DNA of 64,000 nucleotides. Origin: Nemertoderma westbladi. Lineage: Eukaryota > Xenacoelomorpha > Nemertodermatida > Nemertodermatidae. The stretch covers positions 1-64,000 of the forward strand of contig JAUCBJ010003070.1 in the NCBI GenBank assembly GCA_032718475.1. Direction: 5' to 3'. This document shows positions 1 to 11,204 of the stretch, piece after piece. The position numbers and the translations under genes are program-made. A model generated the notes under the pieces. That model did no database searches. It had not been told where the DNA came from and was given only the letters and a program-made list of their open reading frames with translations. Each line of letters opens with the position of its first letter. Within the stretch, counting starts at the first letter, position 1.

Positions 1-199
1 TTATCTGAACCACAATCTGGACTGAATTTTTTTTCAAAGGTTAAAGCAACAGTTCCAGAGAACTCTAGTTTCCATGGGAATAGAAGTTAATTATTGACAA
101 TTGCTACTAAACGAGGCTAAGCAACGAACCAAAGTGTGGCCGTTTGTTTAATTTTTCTTAGCTTCGTGGTTGCATTTCCTTTAGGAAATGCCTTTCTAG
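1..199 (+). mobile_element. 3' end of a non-autonomous Helitron (copy 0)
   Basis: This stretch matches the last ~200 bases of the complete Helitron copies that follow. It ends with the subterminal hairpin CATTTCCTTTAGGAAATG, then CCTTT and the terminal CTAG, and the next base is T. That is the canonical Helitron 3' end: a short hairpin just before CTRR, with a host T after it. The 5' part lies before the window. No Rep/helicase coding sequence is visible, so it is non-autonomous. Confidence 0.8.
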
Positions 200-273
200 T
201 AACCACCAGTCAATTAAACCTGACCGGGGATCAGTGCCTCTGCGTGGGCAATACGACTTCTTCTGTCCAACAA
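200..273 (-). repeat. relict LTR, piece 1 of 3 (element-2 LTR family)
   Basis: Read on the minus strand, this piece aligns by eye with 41562-41635 in the 5' LTR of element 2, sharing the blocks around GACAGAAGAAG, GCAGAGGCACTGATCCCCGG and TTTAATTGACTGGTGG. It is bounded by Helitron ends on both sides. It continues at 1542-1683 and 3534-3654, so the three pieces were once one LTR. Confidence 0.8.
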
Positions 274-1541
274 TCCACGAAGCTAAGGAAAATCAACTAC
301 TTTCGCTAAGAAAGATTTTCCTTAGCTGAGATGGTCTATTCATAGTGGGCTATTTTACTTGTATGAGGCAGATTTGGTTTTTTTTTGGTCGGGGAAAAAA
401 CTAGCCTTTAAAAGTACCCTGAAATTTTGCATGTATATACAACTCATCAAGGCGCGTCGTGTGGGATGGGTCTCATCTCCAGGAAAAATCTGGTTTCCAT
501 GGCAACGGACTTAGAAAAAAGTCTATGTATTTCAAGTCAATATTTGTAACTCTATTTGTAGGAAAACTATAATACATATAAACTTGGGGTTTCTCAACAC
601 AACTATAAGGTCCATAGCAGAGCCGATTGAGGTTAAATAGAAAATCCAGTTACCTTGGCAACCGGGCTAAACAGATGTTAAAATTTTTAAAATGTTAATT
701 TGAAGCCTAAGGTTAAGGTGTGATGACTTGGGACCAATCCCTACCCCCACTATATAACTTATTCTGCGTCCGAATTTGATTGTTCTATTTTGCAGTTACC
801 TTGACAACCGCTGAAAACAGATGTTTTTATACGAAAATTATTCATTTGTACATAGACTTCACGATAAAATTTTACGAAACTAGGTATGTGTTATCTGGAC
901 CACTAGTTGGAACTTTTAGTGAAACTCAAAACATTCCAGAAATATCTAGTTACCATGGTAACTGTAGTTTTTTTAAAGTTATATATCATTCAAGTCTATA
1001 ATCATAACTCTATTTGGAGAAAAACTGTAATATATATAAACTTGGGGTTTTGCAACTCATCTATAAGGTCCATATACAAGCCGTTCGAAGTTAATTAGAA
1101 AATCCATTTACCATAGCAACAAGAGTAAACAGATGTTAAAATTAATAAAATGATAATTTGAAGCACAATTTAATAGTATTATGACTTGGGACCAACACCT
1201 ACCCCCACTATATGACTTATTCTGCATCCGAATTACATTGTTCTATTTTTCAGTTTCCATGACAACCACTGCAAACAGATGCATTTTGATAGAAAATCTG
1301 TAATTTGGACATAAACTACAATATTTTCTGAAACTCGATGTGTTATCTGAAAAACAATCTGGACTGAATCTTTTTTCAAAGGTAAAACCAACAGTTCCAG
1401 AGAACTCTAGTTTCCATGGGAATAGAAGTTATTTATTGGCAAATGCTACTAAACTAGGCTAAGCAACGAACCAAATTGTGGCCGTTTGTTTAATTTTCCT
1501 TAGCTTCGTGGTTGCATTTCCTTTAGGAAATGCCTTTCTAG
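274..1541 (+). mobile_element. non-autonomous Helitron (copy 1)
   Basis: A 1268-bp element starting TCCACGAAGC after a host A and ending hairpin-CCTTT-CTAG before a host T. Joining the flanks without the element restores the LTR sequence seen at 41550-41570, with no target duplication, as expected for Helitron insertion between A and T. The interior holds two ~457-bp repeat units (the words GACTTGGGACCAA at about 725 and 1183) and no long ORF. Arm 283-294 is inverted-repeated at 314-325 and again near the 3' end. Confidence 0.85.
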
Positions 1542-1683
1542 TAACAAAAAGAGTGAATAAACCACAGAACAAATCGTACTTATATATCAGCTTATCAGTA
1601 AGGAGCATAGCCAATATGGCAAAATTATACAAGCTGGATATGCAGATAATGTCACTAAATGGCGTCACACCCTTAGTAAAGCA
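1542..1683 (-). repeat. relict LTR, piece 2 of 3
   Basis: On the minus strand this aligns with roughly 41412-41561 of the element-2 5' LTR, including GGCTATGCTCCTTACTGATA, a TATATAAGT promoter-like word and CTCTTTTTGTT. It is directly contiguous, in LTR coordinates, with the piece at 200-273. The short ORFs across it are accidental. Confidence 0.8.
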
Positions 1684-3533
1684 TCCACGAAGCTAAGGAA
1701 AATCAACTACTTTCGCTAAGAAAGATTTTCCTTAGCTGAGATGGTCTATTCATAGTGGGCTATTTTACTTGTGTGGGGCAGATTTGTTTTTTTTTGGTCG
1801 GGGAAAAAACTAGCCTTTAAAAGTACCCTGAAATTTTGCATGTATGTACTACTCATCGAGGCGCGTCGTGTGGGATGGGTCTCATATTCAGGAAAAATCT
1901 GGTTTCCATGGCAACGGACTTAGAAAAAAGTCTATGTATTTCAAGTCAATATTTATAACTCTATTTGTAGGAAAACTATAATACATATAAACTTGGGATT
2001 TCTCAACTCAACTATAAGGTCCATAGCAGAGCCGATTGAGGTTAAATAGAAATTCCAGTTACCTTGGCAACCGGGCTAAACAGATGTTAAAATTTATAAA
2101 ATGTTAATTTGAAGCCTAAGGTTTATGTGTTATGTCTTGGGACCAACCCCTACCCCCACTATATGACTTATTCTGCGTCCGAATTTCATTGTTTAATTTT
2201 GCAGTTACCATGACAACCGCTGAAAACAGATGTTTTTATACGAAAATAACTCATTTGGACATAGACTTCACGATAAAATTTTACGAAACTGGATATGTGT
2301 TATCTGGACCACTAGTTCGAACTTTTAGTGAAACTCAAAACATTCCAGAAATATCTAGTTACCGTGGTAACTGGAGTTTATTACAGATTATATCATTCAG
2401 GTCTATATTCATAACTCTATTTGTAGAAAAACCGCAATAGATATAAACTTGGGGTTTCTCAACTCAACTACAAGGGCCATAGTCGAGCAGATTGAGGTAA
2501 ATTAAAAAATCCTGTTACCATGACAACCAGGCTAAACAGACGTTAAAATTTATAAAATGATAATTTTAAGCAAAAGTTAAAGCTATTATGACATGGGACC
2601 AAGCCCTACCCCCTCTATATAACTTATTCTGCATCCGAATTACGTTGTTCTATTTCTCACTTTCCATGGCAACCGCTGAAAACATGAAAATTTGAAGCCT
2701 AAGGTTAAGGTGTTATGTCTTGGGACCAAACCCTACCCCCTCTATATGACTTATTCTGCGTCCGAATTTCATTGTTTAATTTTGCAGTTACCATGACAAC
2801 CGCTGAAAACAGATGTTTTTATACTAAAATAATTCATTTGGACATAGACTTCGCGATAAAATTTTACGAAACTGGGAATGTGTTATCTGGACCATTAGTT
2901 GGAACTTTTAGTGAAACTGAAAACATTCCAGAAATATCTTGTTACCATGGTAACTGGAGTTTATTAAAGTCTATATCATTCAAGTCTAAATTCAATAAAA
3001 ACTCTATTTGTAGCAAAATAATGTAATAAATATAAATTTGGGGTTTTGCAACTCATCTGTAAGGTCCATATACAATCCATTCGAGGTTAATTACACAATC
3101 CAATTACCATAGCAACAAGACTAAACAGATGTTAAAATTTCTAAAATGATAATTTGAAACACAAGTTAATAGTATTATGACTTGGGACCAAGACCTACCC
3201 CCACAATATGACTTATTCTGCATCCGAATTACATTGTTCTATTTTTCAGTTTCCATGACAACCACTGCAAACAGATGCATTTTGTTAGAAAATCGGTAAT
3301 TTGGACATAAACTCAATATTTTCAAAACTTGGTATGTGTTGAACCACAATCTGGACTGAATCTTTTTTCAAAGGTAAAACCAACAGTTCCAGAGAATTCT
3401 AGTTTCCATGGGAATATAAGTTATTTATTAGCAAATGCTACTAAACTAGGCTAAGCAACAAACCAAATTGTGGCCCTTTGTTTAATTTTCCTTAGCTTCG
3501 TGGTTGCATTTCCTTTAGGAAATGCTTTTCTCG
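1684..3533 (+). mobile_element. non-autonomous Helitron (copy 2, expanded)
   Basis: An 1850-bp copy with the same TCCACGAAGC start after A and the same terminal hairpin. Its last four bases are CTCG rather than CTAG, a one-base departure from the CTRR consensus. It is about 580 bp longer than copies 1 and 3 because it contains extra internal repeat units (GACTTGGGACCAA-type words near 2137, 2590, 2721 and 3178), one of them a ~127-bp partial unit. Confidence 0.82.
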
Positions 3534-3654
3534 TAATTTAACCAAAATAGACGATATTATATCGTAACCAACTTTATCAATATAAAATGGTGTTTTGAGC
3601 TTAAAATTAGTAAAATAAGTAATCTAAAAGGCTAAGTTCACACGTGCAGCAACA
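3534..3654 (-). repeat. relict LTR, piece 3 of 3 (LTR start)
   Basis: On the minus strand this aligns, with more divergence, to 41277-41411, the first ~135 bases of the element-2 LTR. It ends at TGCAGCAACA, the reverse complement of the LTR start TGTTGCTGCA. The next bases do not resemble the CCGCTTCC expected if a polypurine tract lay beyond, so this is the outer edge of a 5' LTR or a solo LTR. Confidence 0.7.
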
Positions 3655-3921
3655 ACCTAAAAGTGGATCTTTTCGTGGAATCTCGTTATTCTTAGAATTT
3701 TTCTTGGAATTTCGTTACACTTTGTAATGATAGTGTATAATGAAGTTCTATTGGTTTCATTTTTGTTCTTTTTTTCTTTGGTCGATTGTCGGTCTCTGTG
3801 AATTTAATTATAGATTGTAGGGTCCAACCCTAATTAATTTTTGTGCTACGTGTTTCGTTTAGTATATTAAAAATGTACGTAGAGTAGCATGGGTCATTAG
3901 TGCCCGATAATGGAAAGGAAA
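3655..3921. other. host DNA flanking the relict LTR
   Basis: AT-rich unique-looking sequence between the relict LTR edge and Helitron copy 3. I see no gene, tRNA or repeat structure in it. Confidence 0.5.
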
Positions 3922-5197
3922 TCCACGAAGCTAAGGAAAATCAACTACTTTCGCTAAGAAAGATTTTCCTTAGCTGAGATGGTCTATTCATAGTGGGCTA
4001 TTTTACTTGTGTGGGGCAGATTTAGTGTTTTTTGGTCGGGGAAAAAACTAGCCTTTAAAAGTACCCTGAAATTTTGCATGTATATACTACTCATCAAGGC
4101 GCGTCGTGTGGGATGGGTCTCATATCCAGGAAAAATCTGGTTTCCATGGCAACGGACTTGTCTATGAAAAGTCTATGTATTTCAAGTCAATATTTATAAC
4201 TCTATTTGTAGGAAAACTATAATAGATATAAACTTGGGGTTTCTCAACTTAACTATAATGTCCATAGCAGAGCCGATTGAGGTTAAATATAAAATCCAGT
4301 TACCTTGGCAACCGGGCTAAACAGATGTTAAAATTTATAAAATGTTAATTTGAAGCCTAAGGTTAAGGTGTTATGACTTGGGACCAACCCCTACCCCCAC
4401 TATATAACTTATTCTGCGTCCGAATTTGATTGTTCTATTTTGCAGTTACCATGACAACCGCTGAAACAGATGTTTTTATACAAAAATTACTAATTTGGAC
4501 ATAGACTTCGCTATAAAATTTTACGAAACTGGTTATGTGTTAACTAGACCACTAGTTGGAACTTTTAGTGAAACTAAAAAACATTCCAGAAATATCTAGT
4601 TACCGTGGTAACTGGAGTTTATTACAGATTATATCATTCAAGTCTATATTCATAACTCTATTTATAGAATAACCGCAATAGATATAAACTTGGGGTTTCT
4701 CAACTCAATGATAAGGACAATAGTCGAGCTGATTGAGGTTAATTAGAAAATCCAGTTACCAGGGCAACCATGCCAAACAGATGTTCAAATTTATAAAATG
4801 GTTATTTGAAGCATAACATTAAGGTATTACGACTTGGGACCAATCCCTACCCTCACTATATCACTAATTAAGCATCCAATTTAATTTACAATCAATTTAC
4901 AATTTAATCCAATTTAATTTCCATGACAACCACTACAAACAGACGTTTTAACAATTAAATACTTTGTTTTACACATTAACTACTCAATGAAACTAAATTG
5001 AAGTATGTGTCACCTGGAACCACAAACCGGATCTTAATGTAATCCTCATCAGTTCTAGAAAATTCCGGTTGCCATTGTAATATGAGTTTTTAAGGCATAT
5101 GCCTCTTAACTCTGTAAAGCAATGAAGTGATGAGTCAAAGTGTGTTTAATTTTCCTTAGCTTCGTGGTTGCATTTCCTTTAGGAAATGCCTTTCTAG
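3922..5197 (+). mobile_element. non-autonomous Helitron (copy 3)
   Basis: A 1276-bp copy beginning TCCACGAAGC after A3921 and ending hairpin-CCTTT-CTAG before T5198. Two ~457-bp internal units are visible (anchor words near 4376 and 4833). It has the same structure and orientation as copies 0-2. Unlike copies 1 and 2 it sits just outside the relict LTR, in flanking DNA. Confidence 0.83.
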
Positions 5198-6300
5198 TAA
5201 AATAAATAAATAAATAAATATTCTCAATTGCTGCAAATCTATACAACAGAATTCTATTAAATCGCATCAGGGATTCCCCTGAAGATGCTTGAATTCTGAT
5301 TGCGTCTAAAAGCATTTTTGTTATTTATATAAATGTAGCCTTGACTGGAAATCCGTACCAAAGTTTTTATATCACTTGCAAATTACATTTCTATTTACAA
5401 GCTTTTGATAAACCTCTATCAATGACCATCAATCGGTCGAGCTCAACCATCTCTGATTTAATTGATATGTTGATTTATAATAATTATATTGCCATTGCCG
5501 TGGTCGTTCTCTTTCTGTGTTTCTATATTTGAACACACTTTGATCTCTTCCTTTCATTTCATACAGTGACGTTTCTTAATAGGCCTGTATAAGGTTAATG
5601 AAATATAATGTTTACTATCCTTTTTTTAAAGATAATTCAGTTTTTCCCTTTTTTTTAACCGTATGCGATCCTTTTTCCCTTTTTTTTAATATAAATTCCT
5701 TTTTTCCTTTTTTGACTGGGAGGGCTGATTGTATCAGTGATGTTAGAGATTTTTTGTCACCTTGGCCTTTCCGAAAACACACAGTTGTTAATAATACTAC
5801 TTAATTATGTCGTATTGAACATCGAGGGTAATTTGGTGTTATTTAATCTATCGTACTTTGGTGTTTCTAATTTTCAGTGCAAATACAGTTTTATTGCAGT
5901 TTTAATACAGTTTTATTGTTCAGTTTTAATAAAACTTTGGTATCTTACTTTATTTTACTTTATATTAATTCTTGTTATTATTCAATCTGAATTTATAATT
6001 ATACTTCAGTTCAGCAAGTTTGTTCTAGTATATTACGATTTTTTTCCCCAAATATTCTCCTCTCCAATCCACATGAAAGAGTTGCAAAGTGCCGTAACAT
6101 TTTTCAGCAATTTTTATCATATTTTTCCATCTTTCGATAATTTTGGTATAATTTTTCACTAAAAAAACAGTATCCTAAATATATACCCTTGACAAACTGG
6201 CAAGAAGAGCTGGCAATTAAGCTTTAATAATTCAGATTAATAATTTAGTTAGAATAAAGTAGTCGTTTTATTGACAAGATATTGGATATCATTAACAATG
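5198..6300. other. non-coding AT-rich DNA
   Basis: It begins with an (AAAT)n-like tract after the Helitron and has a pyrimidine-rich stretch at about 5610-5710. Short open frames here show no domain, start context or splice support. No gene is called. Confidence 0.5.
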
Positions 6301-7900
6301 TCTACTATTAAAATAATAATTATTTTGCTAGGTGGGATAAATATTTCTCCATTTGACGCAACACCGCCGCGGCCGCTATGAGGGAGGTGAATACCGCGGC
6401 CGCTCCTAAAGCCGCAGGCCATCGCTAACTATATAGGTTAACTTGGGATTCTGGGGGACTTTTCGATGAAGGAACTGACCAAATTTTTTTATTTTCTCAC
6501 CAGGGGAGCGGCTCGGAATTCTAAGATATTAGCAACTCTAACATTATTAAATCTAACCCTTCGACGGACACGGCGGACAAAAAACCGTCATTTTTTCGAC
6601 AATTTTAAAATTTTTTTGAAAGGCGCTCTACAGTGGCTCAAAAAAACCCTAGGTTTTTGCTTAGCCGACGCCGGGATACGATAGAAGGGATTAATTAGTG
6701 AATTCGTTTTTTTTTTCAAAAAAGATTACCACGCCTTTTTTCCGAAAATGTCCGTCAAAGTTGAAAAAACGGACAAAATGACTTTGCGGGATCCGCTATA
6801 ACTCGGCTAATATTAATCGTACGGGGACGAAAGTAACGCGGTTGGAAAGGGGAAGAGTGGTACTACCTTCGTATCGAATGGGGGTAAGATATTTATTAAA
6901 ATTTCGGGTGGAAAAAGGGGCTGTAAATTTATACGTTTTTGTCCGTCTTTTTTGGAAAACTTATTTCCGAAATGTTTAATTCGACAACGCGGGTAGGAAT
7001 CCACTAATTCTTTTATGAAACTCGTAGAAGACCATTGGGGCTACGTTCCTATCGAATGGGGGTACAAAAAATATGTCGGCAATAGGGGCCAAAAAGGGCC
7101 AGAATTTGTAAAGTAGTTTTTATCGAATAATTTTTTATTTTTAACTTTAGTTGGTTAAGGTACATTCTATACAGTCAATATCAATACGGGGAATTCAAAT
7201 ATGCTATCGGTTTTGCTCCAAGGATGATATTAAAAAAATGAGGGCCAAAATTATGCTTTCGCGCTTCAAACTTGCTTCGCGGGAAATCGTCTAGCTCGAA
7301 AACTACTTAACTTACCGGAGATTTGTTTACACAGACTTATAGTGCGTTAAATTATCTATCTAACAGCGTTAATCACAGCGCCGGAGGTATTATAAAACTG
7401 GAGCGGCAGGCGATCGTGTGAAATATAATATTTATAAAAAGGGACGAAAATTTTTTTTTTTAACAATTCGCTATTCCATTATAATTTAGCGTATTGCGCC
7501 AAAAGTACCTGTAAAAAGTATCAAATTAACTCCGCTATCTTTTATCTTAACATATATAATTAAAATTACGAATTTTAAGGGTCGAAAAATATCGCGTTAT
7601 TTTGGCCCTTTTTTTTAATTTTTTTGGGGCCAAAAATAACCCCTTCTCAAAAGATTAAGAAAAAAATTACGGCAAAGAATATACCAATTTTATTGAATTT
7701 GGACCACCAGAACCGAAGTTAGAGCGATTTTAGTGAAAAAATAAAAATAATTTTTTTTGCAAAAAAATTAAGAATGGTCAGGTCAATATTGGATTTCGAA
7801 CCCGCGAACTTAGGTTTCATTAACGTGATTGATAACCACTAGACTATGTGACCAAGAGAATTTGAAATTTTCGAGTGACTATTTTTAAACATAAATAACT
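6301..7900. other. compositionally distinct non-coding block
   Basis: This block differs from its surroundings. It is rich in CG dinucleotides and in long A or T runs, with a repeated phrase TATCGAATGGGGGTA near 6875 and 7050, and a direct repeat of CCGCGGCCGCT (6367-6377 and 6394-6404). No convincing coding sequence is present. It may be a decayed repeat or transposon interior; I could not identify it. Confidence 0.35.
7782..7854 (-). repeat. tRNA-like sequence (pseudo-tRNA or SINE head)
   Basis: The minus strand has a 73-base tRNA-length segment with an A-box-like TAGTCTAGTGG and a B-box-like GGGTTCGAAATCC, beginning GGTCA and ending TGACC. The T stem and anticodon stem pair poorly and the expected U33 is missing, so this is not a working tRNA gene. 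It is best read as a tRNA pseudogene or the head of a degenerate SINE. Confidence 0.5.
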
Positions 7901-8596
7901 TCGGTTCTACAGGGCCGTTTAATCTGAAACTTTTTTCATTGGATAGAGGATAGATTGTAGTGTGTGAAATAGAATAAAACTTGGGAAAAGACTTATGTGC
8001 ACTTAGTGCAAAATGCACTTAAACAGTGAACATTTTTTCGATATTTCAAACACTGTTATTTCCAGTTCTATTCATCGTAGAATATTATTTTTTGGATTAA
8101 AATGTAGTTTGGAATGATTTCTAACTATAATCGTAACATTTGTTCAACTTTTTATGTCTATAAAGTGACTTAAAAATGTCCATGAATATGGTCCAAAATT
8201 GCAAATCCAGATTTATTAAATTGGATTTTTGACACTTTTAGCGACTGACACTTGATCATACACCATCGTAGATCGGTAGAGGATAAACATAAGTTTTTCA
8301 TATCATATTTTCATATTAATATGTTGTTTGAACCTTACTGAGCGCATTAGGGGATATGCGTACAAATAACCGGCCCTTATGAGGCTTCGATTGGGTAAAT
8401 TAATAAAACATAAGGCTGTATAGTATAATATTCTAAAAACCAGTGTGATATTAAATGCACTTTAAATAATAAATAGAAATCAAATAACAATTGGACCACA
8501 CAATTAAAAACTCGCACAATTTTGTACTTATTATATCGCTTCAAATTAATTCAACAGTGGATATTTGTGGGAAGGGGGAAGTTACAGTGTGCATTC

Positions 8597-8645
8597 GGGG
8601 GAAGTTTGGTGAACTGCATTTATGCAGTGAATCCAAACTTCCCCC
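8597..8645. repeat. long near-perfect hairpin
   Basis: Arms GGGGGAAGTTTGG (8597-8609) and CCAAACTTCCCCC (8633-8645) are perfect inverted repeats. A second inner stem, ACTGCAT/ATGCAGT (8613-8619 and 8622-8628), lies in the loop. The ~49-base fold could be a small-RNA precursor or the core of a palindromic MITE. Nothing else supports either reading. Confidence 0.6.
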
Positions 8646-9544
8646 TTTGATATATCATATACTTAAGACATGCTAGGGTGACGGGGAAATATTTGTTACT
8701 GTCACACTTTGCTTCCATTTATCCTATCCTTTATTATTACCCCAGTCAGATAAGAGATAATAAATCAGTAAAAACTAAACTAAACTGTCTTTCATGCAAA
8801 CAAATTTCTAACTAAAGACGGGTGAATGACCATGACCATGGAAATAATTTTAAATATAATTGTATATCAACTATTTGGGGAGGCTTCCAAGTTAAACCCG
8901 AAAACAATTATTTTGTTACATATATAGTAAATAACGTTGTATGTTCTTCTTCCTCTCATAATAAAATATAAATGAAATATCTCAGATAGCTATGCCCTGT
9001 AACATTTCACAACCAAAATATTTAAGTGTGAAAAGTGTTGGCCTACCACACTCCGCCCAAACAACCGCAAACGCATAGCCAACAAATTTAACAAAAGGTT
9101 ACATACATGTTCGGTTCATGACGAGATGAGTGAAAATTGATGGCGTAATATAAAGTAAAAAATTAAGAGACGGGCTGGCTCTCCTCCACTTTCTTACCCA
9201 ATGGATATGTTGTTGTAATAATCTAATATTGGGGCGGCTTTCTCTCGTTTAAATAAAATAATTTACGAATTTACAAGATAATATTGTCAATAAAGCTGAC
9301 CATCAGGGCAAGATTATTTGGTCAGTTTGTACCTTTTTTTTGTTAGATTAACAATTAACAGTTTTTAGAGTGTGTAGCAGCAGTTGACAAACCCCTTAAT
9401 CTGGCCATCCAAATATACTCAATTCCGGCTCCTGTAAAATCCCACACGGATTAACTAAGGTATTATTATTTTATATATTTTACTCTGTATTATTTAGTCT
9501 GTAAAATAAACAAGATCTTTCACAACAAATAAGAATAAACTTAC
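8646..9544. other. non-coding DNA, probably intron of the 9545-10510 gene
   Basis: It follows the splice donor at 9544-9543 on the minus strand, so at least part is likely intron of that gene. I could not pick out the next exon with confidence. Confidence 0.4.
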
Positions 9545-10510
9545 CCCAATGAGATTCCCATGGCCTTCAGGAATATAATAGCATAGGCGTATCTTCGGAA
9601 CAGAGCAACTCCCTTAAGTCCCTTCTCTTTCCTGCCAATCAACAACGACAGAGACACCTTATTCGCTTCATTTCTTGTCGAACGATTTTCTTTAACTATC
9701 TTCTGTACCCATAGAGGTCTCACGTCGGGTTCTGGGGTTAGAGCATTCTTCTTGCAGTCATGGTTACTGGTTTTATATGCCGGTTTTAAGTAATTATCCT
9801 CCTCCTGCTCTTCAAAGTATTTAATAATAAATGGTTTCAATCTTAGATATTCTTCTTTCTCTAAAATCGCTTGTAAAGACGATTGATTATCAGTGATTGC
9901 ACATCGTCGGGATTGTGTTTCGGGTTTCATCTTTGTAGTGGCATTATCGATTGGTTGATCACCATGAATTCTAGATGTTCTTCGTTGCGTTAATGGCGGT
10001 ATCATGTCGTTGTCTGCAGCATTATCTCTATAGGTTAGTTGGCTTGTTGAGGTTAAGTTCCTCCTTTCCAGTTTGCTGTGGCGACTGCAGTTGCTTTGAG
10101 GTCGTCGCATTATCCTTACTGATGAATCACTATCCTCAGGATTAGTCCGTAATATCGAAGGACAAATGGTAGTGTGGGATTTACAAAATGGAGATTCCCT
10201 GTTTACGTCATAACCGTAATAATGTGCTGTATGTGGGCGGTTTCGAGTTACCAGAGCTCTGCGGACTTGTCTACGAACTGATTTTAATTTGGGGTTTAAT
10301 TGTTCTTCTTCGGAGCCAGCACTTTTCGATCGTTGTTTCTGGTGGTAGTCGTTCAACCTCTTCAGATCAACTTCACGCAAGGCACCACCAATTTGACTCA
10401 TCTCTAAATGGTGAGACGTATTCGCGTTTGAATGACATTTTCGTGTTGAACATAGAACCTGGTTGGGCTTCACATACCAAACTCTTGAAATCAGCGACTT
10501 AACATTAAAT
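9545..10510 (-). CDS. internal exon of an unidentified host gene (~322 codons)
   Basis: The minus strand is open for about 320 codons between a plausible acceptor (pyrimidine-rich TTTCTTCTAG ending at 10511) and a strong donor, GG|GTAAGT, at 9544. The frame has no upstream ATG: the first codon often called is GTG, and an in-frame stop lies just before the acceptor. I therefore read it as an internal exon, with an ATG at MSQIGGAL as the alternative start. The protein is hydrophilic, rich in Arg, Ser, Asn and Gln, and has low-complexity character. It has an acidic/leucine helix-like stretch (LQAILEKEEYLRLKP, then EEQEEDNY). Near the exon end is a basic-to-hydrophobic segment, KGLKGVALFRRYAYAIIFLK. 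No signal peptide or catalytic motif is visible. I do not recognise the family; the neighbouring exons were not found. Confidence 0.55.
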
Positions 10511-10639
10511 CTAGAAGAAACATGCGATAATTAATATATTTAAAAAATTATTATAAATAAAATCAGTAAATAATGTAATTTACTGAAAAAGAAAGGTCAT
10601 AGAGGAGAGCATGGAGGGTTAAAAAAGTAAAAAGTAAAT

Positions 10640-10900
10640 TTTCTTCGGCCGCTAAGGCCAGGGATTACGCACAAAGTCTGACGACTTATTTCCAGTGCGG
10701 TCCCCCCAGAACTTTACTCCCCAGAGGAAACTCCAGTACTCATTTAGCTACCACTTAAGGATGCAAGGCAGAGATGCGCCCTGGCTGGTCCCTTTAAAGC
10801 ATTCGTGCCGAAACGAAAACTGCCCTGGCCCATGTGAGGATCGAACCCACGACCTACGGGGGATGTGAATTCAATGCAACCACTACACCAAGGTGGAACC
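10640..10900 (-). mobile_element. tRNA-derived SINE
   Basis: The minus strand begins with a tRNA-like head at about 10900-10826, with A-box-like TTGGTGTAGTGGTTGCA and B-box GTGGGTTCGATCCTCAC. A ~180-bp body follows. Part of the body (GGCGCATCTC, TAGCTAAAT, CTCTGGGGAG) recurs on the plus strand at 28937-29006, which shows a dispersed family with a shared core. No protein is encoded. Confidence 0.7.
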
Positions 10901-10908
10901 ACATGTTT

Positions 10909-10933
10909 GTCCTCGTGGTTGAACCACGAGGAC
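10909..10933. repeat. 25-bp perfect palindrome
   Basis: GTCCTCGTGGTT and AACCACGAGGAC flank a single G. It lies immediately outside the SINE's tRNA-like head and may be part of an insertion junction or a small foldback. Confidence 0.6.
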
Positions 10934-11204
10934 GGGCGAATCAGTGCAATTTAAAGAGAACGCTTGGGTTTGGCGTTTCCATGGATACAGCATTATATAG
11001 ACAATTAAAAACTGCACCTACTGGTGTATTTAGTCCACCTCTGGCCGACGTGCTGTTTTGCTATGAAGGAAAGTATACTTTTGCCACCTGTTTTCTAGAA
11101 CGGATACCTCCGTTTTGGATCCCTCCCACTAGAATGATTTGACAATTCACCAATAAATGTGATACTTTTCTGGCGGAGAAATTATTCATCTTCAAAATTA
11201 GGTA

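Noticed and set aside
274-1541. Idea that the 1.3-1.9-kb blocks are introns separating exon-like spacers
   Set aside because: Ends do not fit GT/AG on either strand, whereas A/T insertion, TC start, hairpin and CTAG end fit a Helitron fully.
1459-1696. Overlapping short ORFs across 1459-1696 on both strands
   Set aside because: They cross a Helitron end and a relict LTR piece and carry no protein signature.
7782-7854. Functional tRNA gene
   Set aside because: Anticodon and T stems are unpaired and U33 is missing.
10188-10502. 104-codon plus-strand ORF
   Set aside because: It is antisense to the better supported minus-strand exon 9545-10510 and lacks any motif.
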